Positions 36,211-44,674 are shown, counted from the stretch's first letter. The stretch is DNA of 64,000 nt from Gluconobacter japonicus (GCF_002723975.1 NZ_BEWO01000001.1:124001-188000), one strand, 5' to 3'. The notes: a model not told the origin generated them from the letters alone. Program-made: numbers and translations.

Positions 36211-37128
36211 ATGCGGCTTTCCCGCTCCACTCTCGCCTGTGCAGCACTTCTGGCTGGCACGTCGGTTTCAGCTCCTCTTGCTTTCGCGGCTCCTGCTGCC
36301 CCGGTTGCTGCTCCAGCACCGGCCGCTGCACCCGCTCCGAAGCCAGACATGGTGATCGCGACCGTCAATGGCGAAAAGATTACCCTCGGTGATGTTCAGC
36401 AGGCTGCTGGCAACCTGCCGCCGCAGGCCCGTCAGCTTCAGCCGTCCATGCTGATCCCGCTTCTGGTCAACCAGCTCGTCGACCAGAAGGCGATCCAGAT
36501 CGCTGCTGGCAAGGAAGGTCTGACCAACAAGCCGGAAGTCAAGGCTGCCATGCAGAACGCTGCCAACAGCGCTCTGCAGAATGCCTATCTGGAAGAGAAG
36601 GTCGCTCCGCTCGTGACCGATGCGGCTCTGCATGACTACTACCAGACGCATTACGCCAACCAGAAGCCTGAGCAGGAAGTTCACGCTCGCCACATCCTCG
36701 TGGAGACGGAAGCACAGGCCAAGGACATCATTGCCCAGCTCAACAAGGGTGCTGACTTCGCGAAGCTTGCTGGCCAGCTGTCCAAGGACAAGGGTTCCGC
36801 TGGTGCAAACGGTGGCGATCTTGGCTGGTTCAAGAAGGGTGACATGCTGCCGGCTTTCTCTGACGCCGCTTTCACCATGAAGCCAAACACGATCTCCCAG
36901 ACGCCGGTGCACACGCAGTACGGCTACCATGTGATCCAGGTTCTGGGCACGCGGACCGCTCCGATCCCGAGCTTCGACCAGATCCACGATCAGGTTCGTC
37001 AGGAACTGATCCGTGACAAGGTTCGCCAGATCGTTCAGCAGGCTGAATCTCAGGTGAAGGTTGTTCACTTCGACGCACAGGGCAAGCCAATCGCTGATGC
37101 CCCGGCTGCCGCTCCGGCCAAGAAGTAA
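36211..37128 (+). CDS. Periplasmic parvulin-type peptidyl-prolyl isomerase
   Basis: A 305-residue exported protein. The signal peptide is residues 1 to about 26 (MRLSRSTLACAALLAGTSVS), followed by an Ala/Pro-rich linker. A SurA/PrsA-like N-terminal helical part (ATVNGEKITLGDVQQAAGNL) precedes the parvulin domain with VHARHILVETEAQAKDII, DKGSAGANGGDLGWFKKGDM and TQYGYHVIQV. It helps fold exported proteins in the periplasm. ATG at 36211 has GAGG eight bases upstream; an ATG at 36193 is possible. Alanine codons are mostly GCT, unlike its neighbours, which suggests high expression. It lies four bases before argJ. Confidence 0.92.
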   Translation: MRLSRSTLACAALLAGTSVSAPLAFAAPAAPVAAPAPAAAPAPKPDMVIATVNGEKITLGDVQQAAGNLPPQARQLQPSMLIPLLVNQLVDQKAIQIAAGKEGLTNKPEVKAAMQNAANSALQNAYLEEKVAPLVTDAALHDYYQTHYANQKPEQEVHARHILVETEAQAKDIIAQLNKGADFAKLAGQLSKDKGSAGANGGDLGWFKKGDMLPAFSDAAFTMKPNTISQTPVHTQYGYHVIQVLGTRTAPIPSFDQIHDQVRQELIRDKVRQIVQQAESQVKVVHFDAQGKPIADAPAAAPAKK

Positions 37129-37132
37129 GACC

Positions 37133-38368
37133 ATGGGAAAACCGATCGCCGTGTCTCCGCTGTCCCGTCCCCTTCCGGACCTTTCAACGGTTGCCGGCGT
37201 ACGGCTTTCCGCCGTTGCCGCGGGCGTCCGCTATCAGGGCCGAACGGACCTGATGCTGGCGGAATTTGCCCCCGGCACGGTTGTCGCAGGCGTTTACACG
37301 CGTAACGCCTGCCCTGGCGCACCCATCCTGTGGTGCCGTCAGGCCCAGACAACCCCCTATGCCCGTGCTCTTCTGGTCAACGCCGGAAACGCCAACGTCT
37401 TCACCGGACGTGCAGGCATTCAAGCCTGCGAAGACTGCGCTGATGCTGTCAGCGCCATGTTCGACTGCCCGCCGCAGGACGTGTTCCTCGCCTCAACAGG
37501 CGTTATTGGCGAGAAACTTCCCCAGCAGCGCATTATTGACGCCCTTCCCGCCGCTCAGGCTGGACTGGACGAGAACAACTGGGAACAGGCTGCCCGCGCC
37601 ATCATGACGACGGACACCTTCCCGAAGGCGGCCCGCCGTGACGTGACCATTAACGGCACACCCGTTCGCCTTCAGGGCATCGCCAAGGGCTCCGGCATGG
37701 TTGCCCCAGACATGGCCACAATGCTGGCTTACGTCGCAACGGACGCCAAAATTCCGCAGAACATTCTCCAGTCCCTGCTGTCAGCCGGCTGCGCCAAGAG
37801 CTTCAACGCCATCACGGTCGATTCGGATACGTCCACGTCCGACATGCTGGTGTTGTTCGCTACGGGTCTTGCAGACAACGAACCTGTGACCGGCCCGCAT
37901 GATCCCGCTCTCGCCGAATTTACCGAAGCCCTGAACGACCTGCTTCTGGAACTTGCCATTCTCGTCGTCCGTGATGGCGAAGGCGCAACGAAGCAGATCC
38001 GGGTGGATGTCACAGGGGCTGACTCCGATGTGTCCGCCCACCGCATCGCCCTTTCGATTGCCAACTCGCCTCTGGTCAAAACGGCCATCGCTGGCGAAGA
38101 CGCAAATTGGGGCCGCGTGGTGATGGCTGTAGGCAAAAGCGGCGAACCCGCAGATCGGGACCGCCTCTCTGTCGCCATGGGCGGCACCTGGATCGCGCGT
38201 GAAGGTGGCGTTGTCGAAAACTACGACGAAGCCCCTGTTGTGGCCCACATGAAGGGTCAGGACATCGAAATCACAGTCGATCTCGGACTGGGTGACGGAC
38301 AGGCCCGCGTGTGGACCTGTGACCTCACGCATGGCTACATCGACATCAACGGGTCCTATCGCAGCTAA
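37133..38368 (+). CDS. argJ: Bifunctional ornithine acetyltransferase / N-acetylglutamate synthase
   Basis: A 411-residue self-cleaving enzyme that recycles the acetyl group from acetylornithine to glutamate in arginine synthesis. The cleavage site and catalytic threonine are in GSGMVAPDMATMLAYVATDA near residue 180-200, with ATM giving the new N-terminal Thr of the beta chain. STSDMLVLFATG and NWGRVVMAVGKSG are further hallmarks. The ATG at 37133 is preferred over in-frame starts inside the upstream gene. It is probably cotranscribed with the isomerase and ends before a large hairpin. Confidence 0.95.
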   Translation: MGKPIAVSPLSRPLPDLSTVAGVRLSAVAAGVRYQGRTDLMLAEFAPGTVVAGVYTRNACPGAPILWCRQAQTTPYARALLVNAGNANVFTGRAGIQACEDCADAVSAMFDCPPQDVFLASTGVIGEKLPQQRIIDALPAAQAGLDENNWEQAARAIMTTDTFPKAARRDVTINGTPVRLQGIAKGSGMVAPDMATMLAYVATDAKIPQNILQSLLSAGCAKSFNAITVDSDTSTSDMLVLFATGLADNEPVTGPHDPALAEFTEALNDLLLELAILVVRDGEGATKQIRVDVTGADSDVSAHRIALSIANSPLVKTAIAGEDANWGRVVMAVGKSGEPADRDRLSVAMGGTWIAREGGVVENYDEAPVVAHMKGQDIEITVDLGLGDGQARVWTCDLTHGYIDINGSYRS

Positions 38369-38385
38369 AACGCTCAACACGAGAG

Positions 38386-38419
38386 CGGGAGCAGGGCTTG
38401 TGCAGCCCTTCCGCTCCCG
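38386..38419 (+). terminator. Hairpin after argJ
   Basis: Outer arms cgggagc and gctcccg (38386-38392, 38413-38419) and inner arms agggct and agccct form a GC-rich compound stem 17 bases after the argJ stop. Only two T follow, so termination may depend on other factors. Confidence 0.65.
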
Positions 38420-38471
38420 TTAGCACAGTGATCGGCCCAATTGGCGGGCGCCCGGTAAGAGGAAACTGTCC

Positions 38472-39701
38472 ATGTCTGCTGCAACTCGTGTCGTTGTTCT
38501 CGGTGGCGGAGTCGGAGGTCTGGAGGCCGCGACGGCCCTTGGTCGCCGCAGCAACATTTCCCTGACACTCGTTGATCGCAGCCCGGTCCATTACTGGAAG
38601 CCCTCCCTGCATGAATTTGCAGCCGGCACGATGCAGCACGACGGCAACTGCATTCCCTTTACGGAAACTGCCGCAAAATTCGGTTTCAATTTCGTTCAGA
38701 GCGTTCCCACAGCCGTTGATCGCACAGCCCAAACGGTCACGCTCGAGAACGGCTCGACTCTCCCATACGATTATCTTGTCGTAGCCCTTGGATCGCGCGC
38801 CAACGATTTTGGTATTCCCGGAATTGTCGAGCATTGCCGTTTCATCGATAGCCTCAATGACGCGGACACACTGTATTCCGAGTTCCGCAAGGCGCTCCAG
38901 ACGGCACGCTCTGCCGGTCAGAAGCTGAGCCTCGGTATTGTCGGTGGTGGCGCTACAGGCGTGCAGCTTGCCGCAGAACTCTGCAAGGCCATCGATGAAG
39001 CACCGGGTTTGGGTGTATCGGTTCGCAAAAACGGTCTGGATGCCGTCCTGATCGAAACCGGCCCGCGTATTCTTCCGGCCTTTCCTGAAGCCGTCTCTGA
39101 AGCGGCTGCGGCACAACTGGAAAAGCTGGGCATTTCCGTTCGCACGGGAGCGATGGTCGTTGGAGCGGATGAAAACGGCTTCAACCTGAAATCGGGCGAG
39201 CAGATTCCTGCAACGCTCCGCATCTGGGCAGCCGGTGTTCGCGCTTCTGATGCAACAACGCTGTTCGATGGACTTGAGCGTGGTCGTGCAGGACAGCTTG
39301 GCGTGACCCAGACCCTCCAGACCACCGAAGACCCCAAGATTTTTGCTATTGGAGACTGTGCCCGCATTGATGCGGCTCCCGTCGCTCCTACAGCACAGGC
39401 AGCCCGTCAGCAGGGCCAGTATATCGGTCGTGTACTGCCACAGGTTATTGCCGGCCAGACGCCTGCTCCGTTCGTTTACAATGATCGCGGCGCTGTCGTG
39501 GCACTTGGTGATTACAATGGCTGGGGTATGCTGGATGCCAACCGCAGCTTTGGCGGTGGCTTGCTATCCGGTCTTTTTGCCCGTCTGATCCATGAAGGAC
39601 TGTACCGCCAGCATCAGGCTGGTATCGTAGGCTTGGCAAAAACAGCGTCCACGACGGTTCGGGAACATCTCTCGCCCGTCAAACCAGACCTCGGAGCCTG
39701 A
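38472..39701 (+). CDS. ndh: Type II NADH dehydrogenase (NDH-2)
   Basis: A 409-residue FAD-dependent, non-proton-pumping NADH:quinone oxidoreductase. The N-terminal FAD motif is VVVLGGGVGGLEAATALGRR, and a second nucleotide motif LGIVGGGATGVQLAAELCKA lies near residue 155. IFAIGDCARIDAAPVAPTAQ carries the FAD-contacting aspartate and AARQQGQYIGRVL follows. The C-terminal amphipathic part would attach it to the inner face of the membrane. Acetic acid bacteria depend on such enzymes to reoxidise NADH. GAGGAAA lies just before the ATG. Confidence 0.9.
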   Translation: MSAATRVVVLGGGVGGLEAATALGRRSNISLTLVDRSPVHYWKPSLHEFAAGTMQHDGNCIPFTETAAKFGFNFVQSVPTAVDRTAQTVTLENGSTLPYDYLVVALGSRANDFGIPGIVEHCRFIDSLNDADTLYSEFRKALQTARSAGQKLSLGIVGGGATGVQLAAELCKAIDEAPGLGVSVRKNGLDAVLIETGPRILPAFPEAVSEAAAAQLEKLGISVRTGAMVVGADENGFNLKSGEQIPATLRIWAAGVRASDATTLFDGLERGRAGQLGVTQTLQTTEDPKIFAIGDCARIDAAPVAPTAQAARQQGQYIGRVLPQVIAGQTPAPFVYNDRGAVVALGDYNGWGMLDANRSFGGGLLSGLFARLIHEGLYRQHQAGIVGLAKTASTTVREHLSPVKPDLGA

Positions 39702-39703
39702 AC

Positions 39704-39729
39704 TGCCCGACAGATGTGAGCGTCGGGCA
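39704..39729 (+). terminator. Hairpin after ndh
   Basis: tgcccgac and gtcgggca form a perfect 8-bp stem with a 10-base loop, 2 bases after the ndh stop. No U-tract follows. It may separate ndh from the dioxygenase gene only partly. Confidence 0.5.
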
Positions 39730-39751
39730 TGGCATCACCAAGTGAGCAGAC

Positions 39752-40501
39752 ATGACCGACACACCTCTGCCTTCAGCCTTCGACCAGACCGTGCAGCGGG
39801 TCGAAACCATTCTTTCTGAAAAAGGTTTCAAGTTTCTGCAGGCGGAGACAATGCGTCCGCTCCTGGAGCATGAAGGCCTGACAGACTGGGACACGTTTGC
39901 CGCAAGCTGGAATGACCTTGGTCTTGATCTGTACATGGCCGATGGTGGTCGGTACCGGCGGCGGCGCTATGCGACTTTCTCCGTCAATGATGGTCTGATT
40001 ACCCGCAAGCCGCATCAACCCCACTATCAGAGTCGAGACCACAACCTGCTGAATGGCGGAATTGAGCGCTGGTTCGGAGAGATCGAACCTCATATCGCGT
40101 CTCATCCTGCCATGCTGGCTGCAATCCGGACCATCAGCCGCTTCGCAGACGCGCTCACGCCATCGGAAGAAAAGCCGGAAAGCTGGCATACGGAAGTCCA
40201 TCAGTTCCGCATTGAGGCGCAACCTGACAGTGAGGGTCGCCCGACTCCTGAGGGGATGCACCGTGATGGTGTTGACTGGGTTCTGGTTCTGATGATCGGA
40301 CGGCATAACGTCGAACAGGGCGTCACGACCATTCATGACAACCAGAAAGACCTTCTGGGGTCTTTCATCCTGACCAAACCACTCGATGCTGCCATTGTGG
40401 ATGATCATCGAGTTTATCACGGCGTCACGGCTGTCACACCGCAGAACCCCAACGAACCAGCCTATCGGGACGTTCTGGTCATCACGCTTCGGCACGAATA
40501 A
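39752..40501 (+). CDS. Fe(II)/2-oxoglutarate-dependent dioxygenase (2OG-Fe_Oxy_2 type)
   Basis: A 249-residue protein with the cupin-type iron site of the 2OG-Fe dioxygenase family that includes BsmA and bacterial L-isoleucine dioxygenase. The HxD motif is MHRDGVDWVLVLMIGR near residue 170, the distal iron ligand is the His in DDHRVYHGVTAV near residue 220, and the 2-oxoglutarate arginine is in RDVLVITLRHE at the end. The N-terminal half, with RYRRRRYATFSV, is also typical. The family hydroxylates free amino acids in the few known cases; the substrate here cannot be read from sequence. Confidence 0.82.
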   Translation: MTDTPLPSAFDQTVQRVETILSEKGFKFLQAETMRPLLEHEGLTDWDTFAASWNDLGLDLYMADGGRYRRRRYATFSVNDGLITRKPHQPHYQSRDHNLLNGGIERWFGEIEPHIASHPAMLAAIRTISRFADALTPSEEKPESWHTEVHQFRIEAQPDSEGRPTPEGMHRDGVDWVLVLMIGRHNVEQGVTTIHDNQKDLLGSFILTKPLDAAIVDDHRVYHGVTAVTPQNPNEPAYRDVLVITLRHE

Positions 40502-40571
40502 CGTTCGAATCTTTCAAAGCTGGGAATCTGTCATGGATCGTCCGGCGTAATTCCGTGTTAAGAATCATATT

Positions 40572-41135
40572 ATGACGATCCAGCAGATTCTTTCCCGCAC
40601 CCGGCCTCGCCATCTGGCGCTGCTGGCAGTCTCCTCCCTCGCGATTGCCGCCACGGTAAGCGCCGCGACAACGCATCATCGGGCAAAGCACCATACGCAG
40701 CATTCTTCTGCTGCGGCAGCGGGTCCAGCCCCCGTCATTCTGTCTGCCCATCCTGGCACACAGCTTGATATCGATGCCCGCAAGCTGAATTCCGATGATT
40801 TGGAAGATGCCGCCAAGCATCACGACCACCCGGTTGTGCTGGTCGGCTCTGCGCCCCTGTCGTCTGGCAAAAATGACGAAGCCCTGTTCGTACAGCTTCA
40901 GTCCGCCCGTCTCTGCGGCTCTGCAGGCTGCACCACGTCCGTCTATCTGCGCCATAACGATAGCTGGAACACGGTTCTGGATTCAGTGAACGGTGATATT
41001 TCCGTTCTGCCCACACGCCATAAAGGCATGCACGATCTTCTGGTCGGCAAAAATGACAAGTGGATCTGGGATGGCAACGAGTATCAGGACACGCTGAGCG
41101 CACCGCCCATGCCCAAGATGAACGGACCGAACTGA
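40572..41135 (+). CDS. Exported protein of unknown function
   Basis: A 187-residue protein with a Sec signal peptide, about residues 1-32 (LALLAVSSLAIAATVSAAT), then a His-rich linker (THHRAKHHTQHS). The mature domain contains two cysteines (ARLCGSAGCTTSVYLRH) that may form a disulfide, and ends with a WIWDGNEYQD stretch. I do not recognise a family by motif. It lies between the dioxygenase gene and the tRNA on the opposite strand. Confidence 0.7.
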   Translation: MTIQQILSRTRPRHLALLAVSSLAIAATVSAATTHHRAKHHTQHSSAAAAGPAPVILSAHPGTQLDIDARKLNSDDLEDAAKHHDHPVVLVGSAPLSSGKNDEALFVQLQSARLCGSAGCTTSVYLRHNDSWNTVLDSVNGDISVLPTRHKGMHDLLVGKNDKWIWDGNEYQDTLSAPPMPKMNGPN

Positions 41136-41153
41136 CAATTTTTCAGGGAAGTC

Positions 41154-41227
41154 TGGAGCGGGTGAAGGGAATCGAACCCTCGTATGCAGCTTGGGAAGCT
41201 GCCGTTCTACCATTGAACTACACCCGC
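41154..41227 (-). tRNA. tRNA-Gly (anticodon CCC)
   Basis: The minus strand folds into a full cloverleaf: acceptor stem GCGGGTG with CACCCGC, D arm, anticodon stem GCAGC/GCTGC with loop TTCCCAA, and T arm GAGGGTTCGATTCCCTT. The loop places CCC at positions 34-36, reading GGG glycine codons. The 3' CCA is encoded. It stands alone, without neighbouring tRNA genes. Confidence 0.95.
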
Positions 41228-41282
41228 AATGTCGTCGCTTATATCCTCCCCTCCGCCTCTCTGCAATCCACGCCGAGGGGTG

Positions 41283-41311
41283 TTGACGCAAAACCACTCC
41301 TCGTTTCATAG
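41283..41311 (+). promoter_or_regulatory. Possible metZ promoter
   Basis: TTGACG at 41283-41288, a 17-base spacer and TCATAG at 41306-41311 give a reasonable sigma-70-like promoter. Transcription would begin about 20-25 bases before the SAM-II aptamer, which is the expected arrangement. Confidence 0.4.
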
Positions 41312-41341
41312 TCCTGCCCGTCAGACGGCCTTAAAGACCGT

Positions 41342-41405
41342 TTGGCCCTCGTGATTTGAGCGGCCGGCTTGCGGCGAGGATAAATAATTGCGCTAAAGAG
41401 GCCCT
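41342..41405 (+). promoter_or_regulatory. SAM-II riboswitch upstream of metZ
   Basis: The sequence follows the SAM-II aptamer pattern. P1 is cctcg (41347-41351) with cgagg (41375-41379). TGATTT comes directly after the 5' arm, gcttgc lies in the loop, GGATAAAT follows the 3' arm, and GCTAAAGAGG closes the pseudoknot. SAM-II elements in alphaproteobacteria sit before methionine genes such as metZ and metA and reduce expression when S-adenosylmethionine is plentiful. Unusually, the aptamer ends about 80 bases before the metZ ribosome site. Confidence 0.85.
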
Positions 41406-41407
41406 GC

Positions 41408-41478
41408 GGTTTTCCACCTACGGTTTCCTCAGGACTTCCACGGCCCGCCACATGCTTTTCACCTAAGCGGTGAAAACC
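41408..41478 (+). promoter_or_regulatory. Possible expression platform of the SAM-II riboswitch
   Basis: A perfect 8-bp hairpin (ttttcacc 41456-41463 with ggtgaaaa 41469-41476) lies just before the ribosome site. The stretch ggttttccacc at 41408-41418 can pair with the same 3' arm (41469-41478, one bulge). The two pairings exclude each other, as expected for a switch. Whether they are coupled to the aptamer is inference. Confidence 0.45.
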
Positions 41479-41496
41479 TTTGGAGGGACTGATCTT

Positions 41497-42690
41497 ATGT
41501 CTTCAGAAAACTGGCGCACAGCCACGCGTCTCCTGCACGATGCCCCGAACCGCACTGAATTCGGTGAAACGTCCGAAGCGCTCTTTCTGACATCCGGCTT
41601 CGTTTATGACAGCGCCGAGCAAGCGGCTGCTACTTTCACAGGCGATGTCGAGCATTTCCAATATTCGCGTTTCGGCAATCCGACGGTAGACACACTTCAG
41701 GAACGGCTTGCCCTTCTGGAAGGGGCAGAGGCCTGTATCGCCACGTCCACAGGCATGGGTGCGGTCTCGTCAGCTCTGCTGGCGCATGTCAAAACCGGTG
41801 AGCGCGTCGTTGCCTCTCGTGCGATCTTTGGCTCCTGCTACTGGATCGTCACGGTACTTCTGCCGCGCTACGGCATCGAGACCGAACTGGTCGACGGCGA
41901 CGATTACGAGGCCTGGGAAAAGGCTCTCTCGCGCCCAACAGCAGCAGTTCTGATCGAAAGCCCATCCAACCCGATGCTGGATGTGCTGGACATTCAGCGT
42001 ATTGCAGACCTTGCTCACAAGGCGGGTGCTCTGCTGATGGTGGACAACGTCTTCGCTTCCCCGATCGGTCAGTCCCCGCTCAAGCTGGGTGCAGACGTCG
42101 TGCTGTACTCCTGTACGAAGCATATTGACGGTCAGGGGCGTGTTCTAGGCGGTGCCGTTCTGGGCAACGACAAATGGATCAAGGAGACGCTCCAGCCGTT
42201 CACCCGCAATACGGGGAATGCTCTATCTCCCTTCAATGCCTGGGTGCTGCTAAAGGGCCTTGAAACCCTCAAGCTTCGCACCGAAGCCATGGCCCGCAAT
42301 GCGGCTGCCGTTGCCGATGCGCTGGCAACACTTCCGGGCGTCGTAAACGTTCGTTATCCGGGCCGCGCCGATCACCCTCAGCACGCCCTGGCCCAGAAGC
42401 AGATGAACAATGGCGGCTCTCTGGTGGCCTTTGAAGTCGAGAACGGCAAGGCCGGTGCCTTTGCCTGCCTCAATGCTTTCGGTCTGATTGCGATTTCCAA
42501 CAATCTTGGTGATGCCCGCAGCCTCGCGACCCATCCGGCCACGACGACCCATATGCGCGTCAGTGAAGAAGAACGTGCACGTCTGGGCATTACGGATGGC
42601 GTGATCCGTCTGTCCGTCGGGCTTGAAGACGCAGCCGACCTGATTGCAGACGTCACGGCTGGTGCTGCCGCGGCTCACGCTGCAAAATAA
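41497..42690 (+). CDS. metZ: O-succinylhomoserine sulfhydrylase
   Basis: A 397-residue PLP enzyme of the Cys/Met metabolism family that makes homocysteine from O-succinylhomoserine and sulfide. FQYSRFGNPTVDTLQERLA, STGMGAVSSALLAHVKTGE and the PLP lysine in VLYSCTKHIDGQGRVLGGAV are seen. The IDGQGR version after the lysine is characteristic of MetZ rather than MetB or MetC. ATG at 41497 follows GGAGGG by nine bases. The SAM-II riboswitch upstream supports a methionine role. Confidence 0.93.
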   Translation: MSSENWRTATRLLHDAPNRTEFGETSEALFLTSGFVYDSAEQAAATFTGDVEHFQYSRFGNPTVDTLQERLALLEGAEACIATSTGMGAVSSALLAHVKTGERVVASRAIFGSCYWIVTVLLPRYGIETELVDGDDYEAWEKALSRPTAAVLIESPSNPMLDVLDIQRIADLAHKAGALLMVDNVFASPIGQSPLKLGADVVLYSCTKHIDGQGRVLGGAVLGNDKWIKETLQPFTRNTGNALSPFNAWVLLKGLETLKLRTEAMARNAAAVADALATLPGVVNVRYPGRADHPQHALAQKQMNNGGSLVAFEVENGKAGAFACLNAFGLIAISNNLGDARSLATHPATTTHMRVSEEERARLGITDGVIRLSVGLEDAADLIADVTAGAAAAHAAK

Positions 42691-42730
42691 GTTTCCTGAC
42701 AAAAATGCGGGATGACATTAGAATGGCCTC

Positions 42731-43204
42731 ATGCCTGACAAGTCATCCCACCCTCACCTCCTGTCGGACCCGGAAACGGCGCTGGCCGAAGCCATGGATA
42801 ATGCGCCCCGTTTCAGCCAGATAACAGACGACGTGACCGTCACGGTCCGGACGTTCTGGCTGGACGACCAATCTCATCCGGAAGACCACCGCTTTGCGTG
42901 GGCCTATCATATTTGCATCGAAAATGGCCGGAAGGAGACCTTCCAGCTCATTTCCCGCAGTTGGGAAATCGTGGATGGCCTTGGGCGTATTGAACACGTT
43001 CATGGCGATGGAGTGGTGGGAGAACAGCCTATCATTCCGGCGAAAGACCAGTTCGACTACACGTCAGGCGCCATGCTCACGACGCCGGGCGGCTTCATGC
43101 GTGGCACGTATCACATGCTTGAACCCGTCTCCGGACAACGTTTCGACGTGCAGATTCCCACATTCAGCCTCGACAGCCCCCATGGCGAGGGACTTCTGCA
43201 CTGA
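42731..43204 (+). CDS. apaG: ApaG-domain protein
   Basis: A 157-residue protein with an ApaG fold (DUF525): ITDDVTVTVRTFWLDDQSHP, FAWAYHICIENGRKETFQLI, RSWEIVDGLGRIEHVHGDGVVG and FDYTSGAMLTTPGGFMRGTY. ApaG domains are small beta sandwiches whose role in bacteria is not settled; a link to Co2+ resistance or nucleotide binding has been proposed. About 25 N-terminal residues extend beyond the usual length, so a later start (ATG at 42794) is possible. It lies 40 bases after metZ. Confidence 0.9.
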   Translation: MPDKSSHPHLLSDPETALAEAMDNAPRFSQITDDVTVTVRTFWLDDQSHPEDHRFAWAYHICIENGRKETFQLISRSWEIVDGLGRIEHVHGDGVVGEQPIIPAKDQFDYTSGAMLTTPGGFMRGTYHMLEPVSGQRFDVQIPTFSLDSPHGEGLLH

Positions 43205-43259
43205 TGCAGGCTGACGCGCGGGCTTGACGTTCAGCCCCCCGCGGCCCATTCCTGCGCCC

Positions 43260-44426
43260 ATGCGTATCGCCGCCCTTCTTCTCGCCGCCGGTCGTGGTCG
43301 GCGATTTGCCGCCGCTTCACCCGAGGGTGAAGGTTCCTGCAAGCAGTTCCGGATGCTACGGGGCAAACCCGTCATCCGCCGCGCTGCAGAAGCTCTCCTG
43401 CCACATGTGGATGTGCTTCTGCCAGTTGGAGACGACCCCCTGCTGGCTGAAAGTCTTGCCGGGCTGAATGTTCTCCCCCCGGTTGCGGGCGGCGCGGAAC
43501 GTCACGACAGCGTACGGAACGGGCTGGAAACACTCGCTAACCTGCCGGAACCACCGGATCTTGTGCTGGTTCATGATGGCGCCCGTCCCTGCGTCCCGGC
43601 AGAAGTGGTTCAGAACGTCATTGAGGCGCTGAAGACCCATGCAGGCGTCATTCCCGCCGTGGCGGTCAGCGATACCATCAAGAAAGTTCGGGACGGCATC
43701 ATCATCGACACGGTCCCGCGCGAAAACCTGTGGCGCGCGCAGACGCCGCAGGGCTTCCATTTCCCGCCCCTGCTCGAGCTGCATCGCACCCACCGCGATG
43801 CCCGCACCGACGATGCAGCCCTGCTTGAACAGGGTGGCCATCCGGTCGCGATCGTTCAGGGATCGGACAACAATATCAAACTGACAGTTGCGGAGGATCT
43901 GATGCGTCTTGAAGGTGTAATCGACGGCAACCTGCTGCCCCGCGTCGGGCTTGGCTACGACGTTCACGCATTCGAGGAAGGCCGCAAGCTGATCCTCTGC
44001 GGGATTGAAATTCCCCACACGAAAGGTCTTGCTGGCCATTCGGACGCCGACGTCGGTATCCATACGCTGTGTGATGCTATTTATGGCGCACTGGCTGAGG
44101 GTGACATTGGCCGTCACTTCCCGCCGACCGACAACGAGTGGAAGGACATGGATTCGGCCCGCTTCCTGATCCATGCTGGCGAGCGCATCCGCGCCCGTGG
44201 TGGCTTCCTCGTGAATGCAGACATTACGCTGATCTGCGAGCGTCCCAAGATTGGCCCGCATGCTCAGGCAATGCAGGAGCGTCTGGCAGAACTGCTTCAG
44301 GTCAATGTCAGCCGCATTTCCGTGAAAGCCACAACATCCGAGCGTCTGGGCTTCACAGGCCGTGAAGAAGGAATTGCGGCCACGGCTGCTGTCAGCATCA
44401 TGGTACCGGACAACGGAGACGCCTGA
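43260..44426 (+). CDS. ispDF: Bifunctional IspD/IspF enzyme of the MEP pathway
   Basis: A 388-residue fusion. Residues 1 to about 225 are 2-C-methyl-D-erythritol 4-phosphate cytidylyltransferase ([35 protein letters not shown]). Residues about 230-388 are 2-C-methyl-D-erythritol 2,4-cyclodiphosphate synthase ([13 protein letters not shown] with metal ligands Asp and His, [36 protein letters not shown]). Both catalyse steps of isoprenoid precursor synthesis; the fusion is common in alphaproteobacteria. ATG at 43260 gives the canonical start. A terminator follows. Confidence 0.96.
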   Translation: MRIAALLLAAGRGRRFAAASPEGEGSCKQFRMLRGKPVIRRAAEALLPHVDVLLPVGDDPLLAESLAGLNVLPPVAGGAERHDSVRNGLETLANLPEPPDLVLVHDGARPCVPAEVVQNVIEALKTHAGVIPAVAVSDTIKKVRDGIIIDTVPRENLWRAQTPQGFHFPPLLELHRTHRDARTDDAALLEQGGHPVAIVQGSDNNIKLTVAEDLMRLEGVIDGNLLPRVGLGYDVHAFEEGRKLILCGIEIPHTKGLAGHSDADVGIHTLCDAIYGALAEGDIGRHFPPTDNEWKDMDSARFLIHAGERIRARGGFLVNADITLICERPKIGPHAQAMQERLAELLQVNVSRISVKATTSERLGFTGREEGIAATAAVSIMVPDNGDA

Positions 44427-44456
44427 GCGTCTTCAGGTAATTCTATTTTTAGAGAG

Positions 44457-44488
44457 AGCCCGCTTCTCCGTGAAAGTGGGCTTTTTTC
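44457..44488 (+). terminator. Rho-independent terminator after ispDF
   Basis: agcccgctt (44457-44465) and aagtgggct (44474-44482) form a 9-bp stem with one G-U pair and an 8-base loop, followed by six T. It ends the ispDF transcript. Confidence 0.92.
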
Positions 44489-44545
44489 ATGCCCTCATAC
44501 TCAGGAGGACATGTCAGGCAAATAAACTGCGAGACAACAGGCGCC

Positions 44546-44674
44546 TCAGCCGTGAATAGCGCAGACAACAACAATAATCGGCGTTGCTGCCAGAAGTAGC
44601 CACGCTCCCATAGAACACTTCGCTACAAGGCGTGTACCCATGTGGCGCATGGGGCGACTGACGGATACCGACAT
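44546..44674 (-). CDS. Small membrane protein, 42 residues, unknown
   Basis: A 42-codon frame from ATG at 44674 to TGA at 44546. GAGG lies five bases before the ATG. The product starts with a basic segment (SVSRPMRHMGTRLVAK) and continues with one hydrophobic helix (GAWLLLAATPIIVVVCAIHG), giving a positive-inside single-pass membrane protein. It lies 140 bases downstream of the ATP12 gene on the same strand. The good ribosome site, charge pattern and helix make it more than a chance frame, but I know no homologue. Confidence 0.5.
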   Translation of the reverse strand: MSVSVSRPMRHMGTRLVAKCSMGAWLLLAATPIIVVVCAIHG

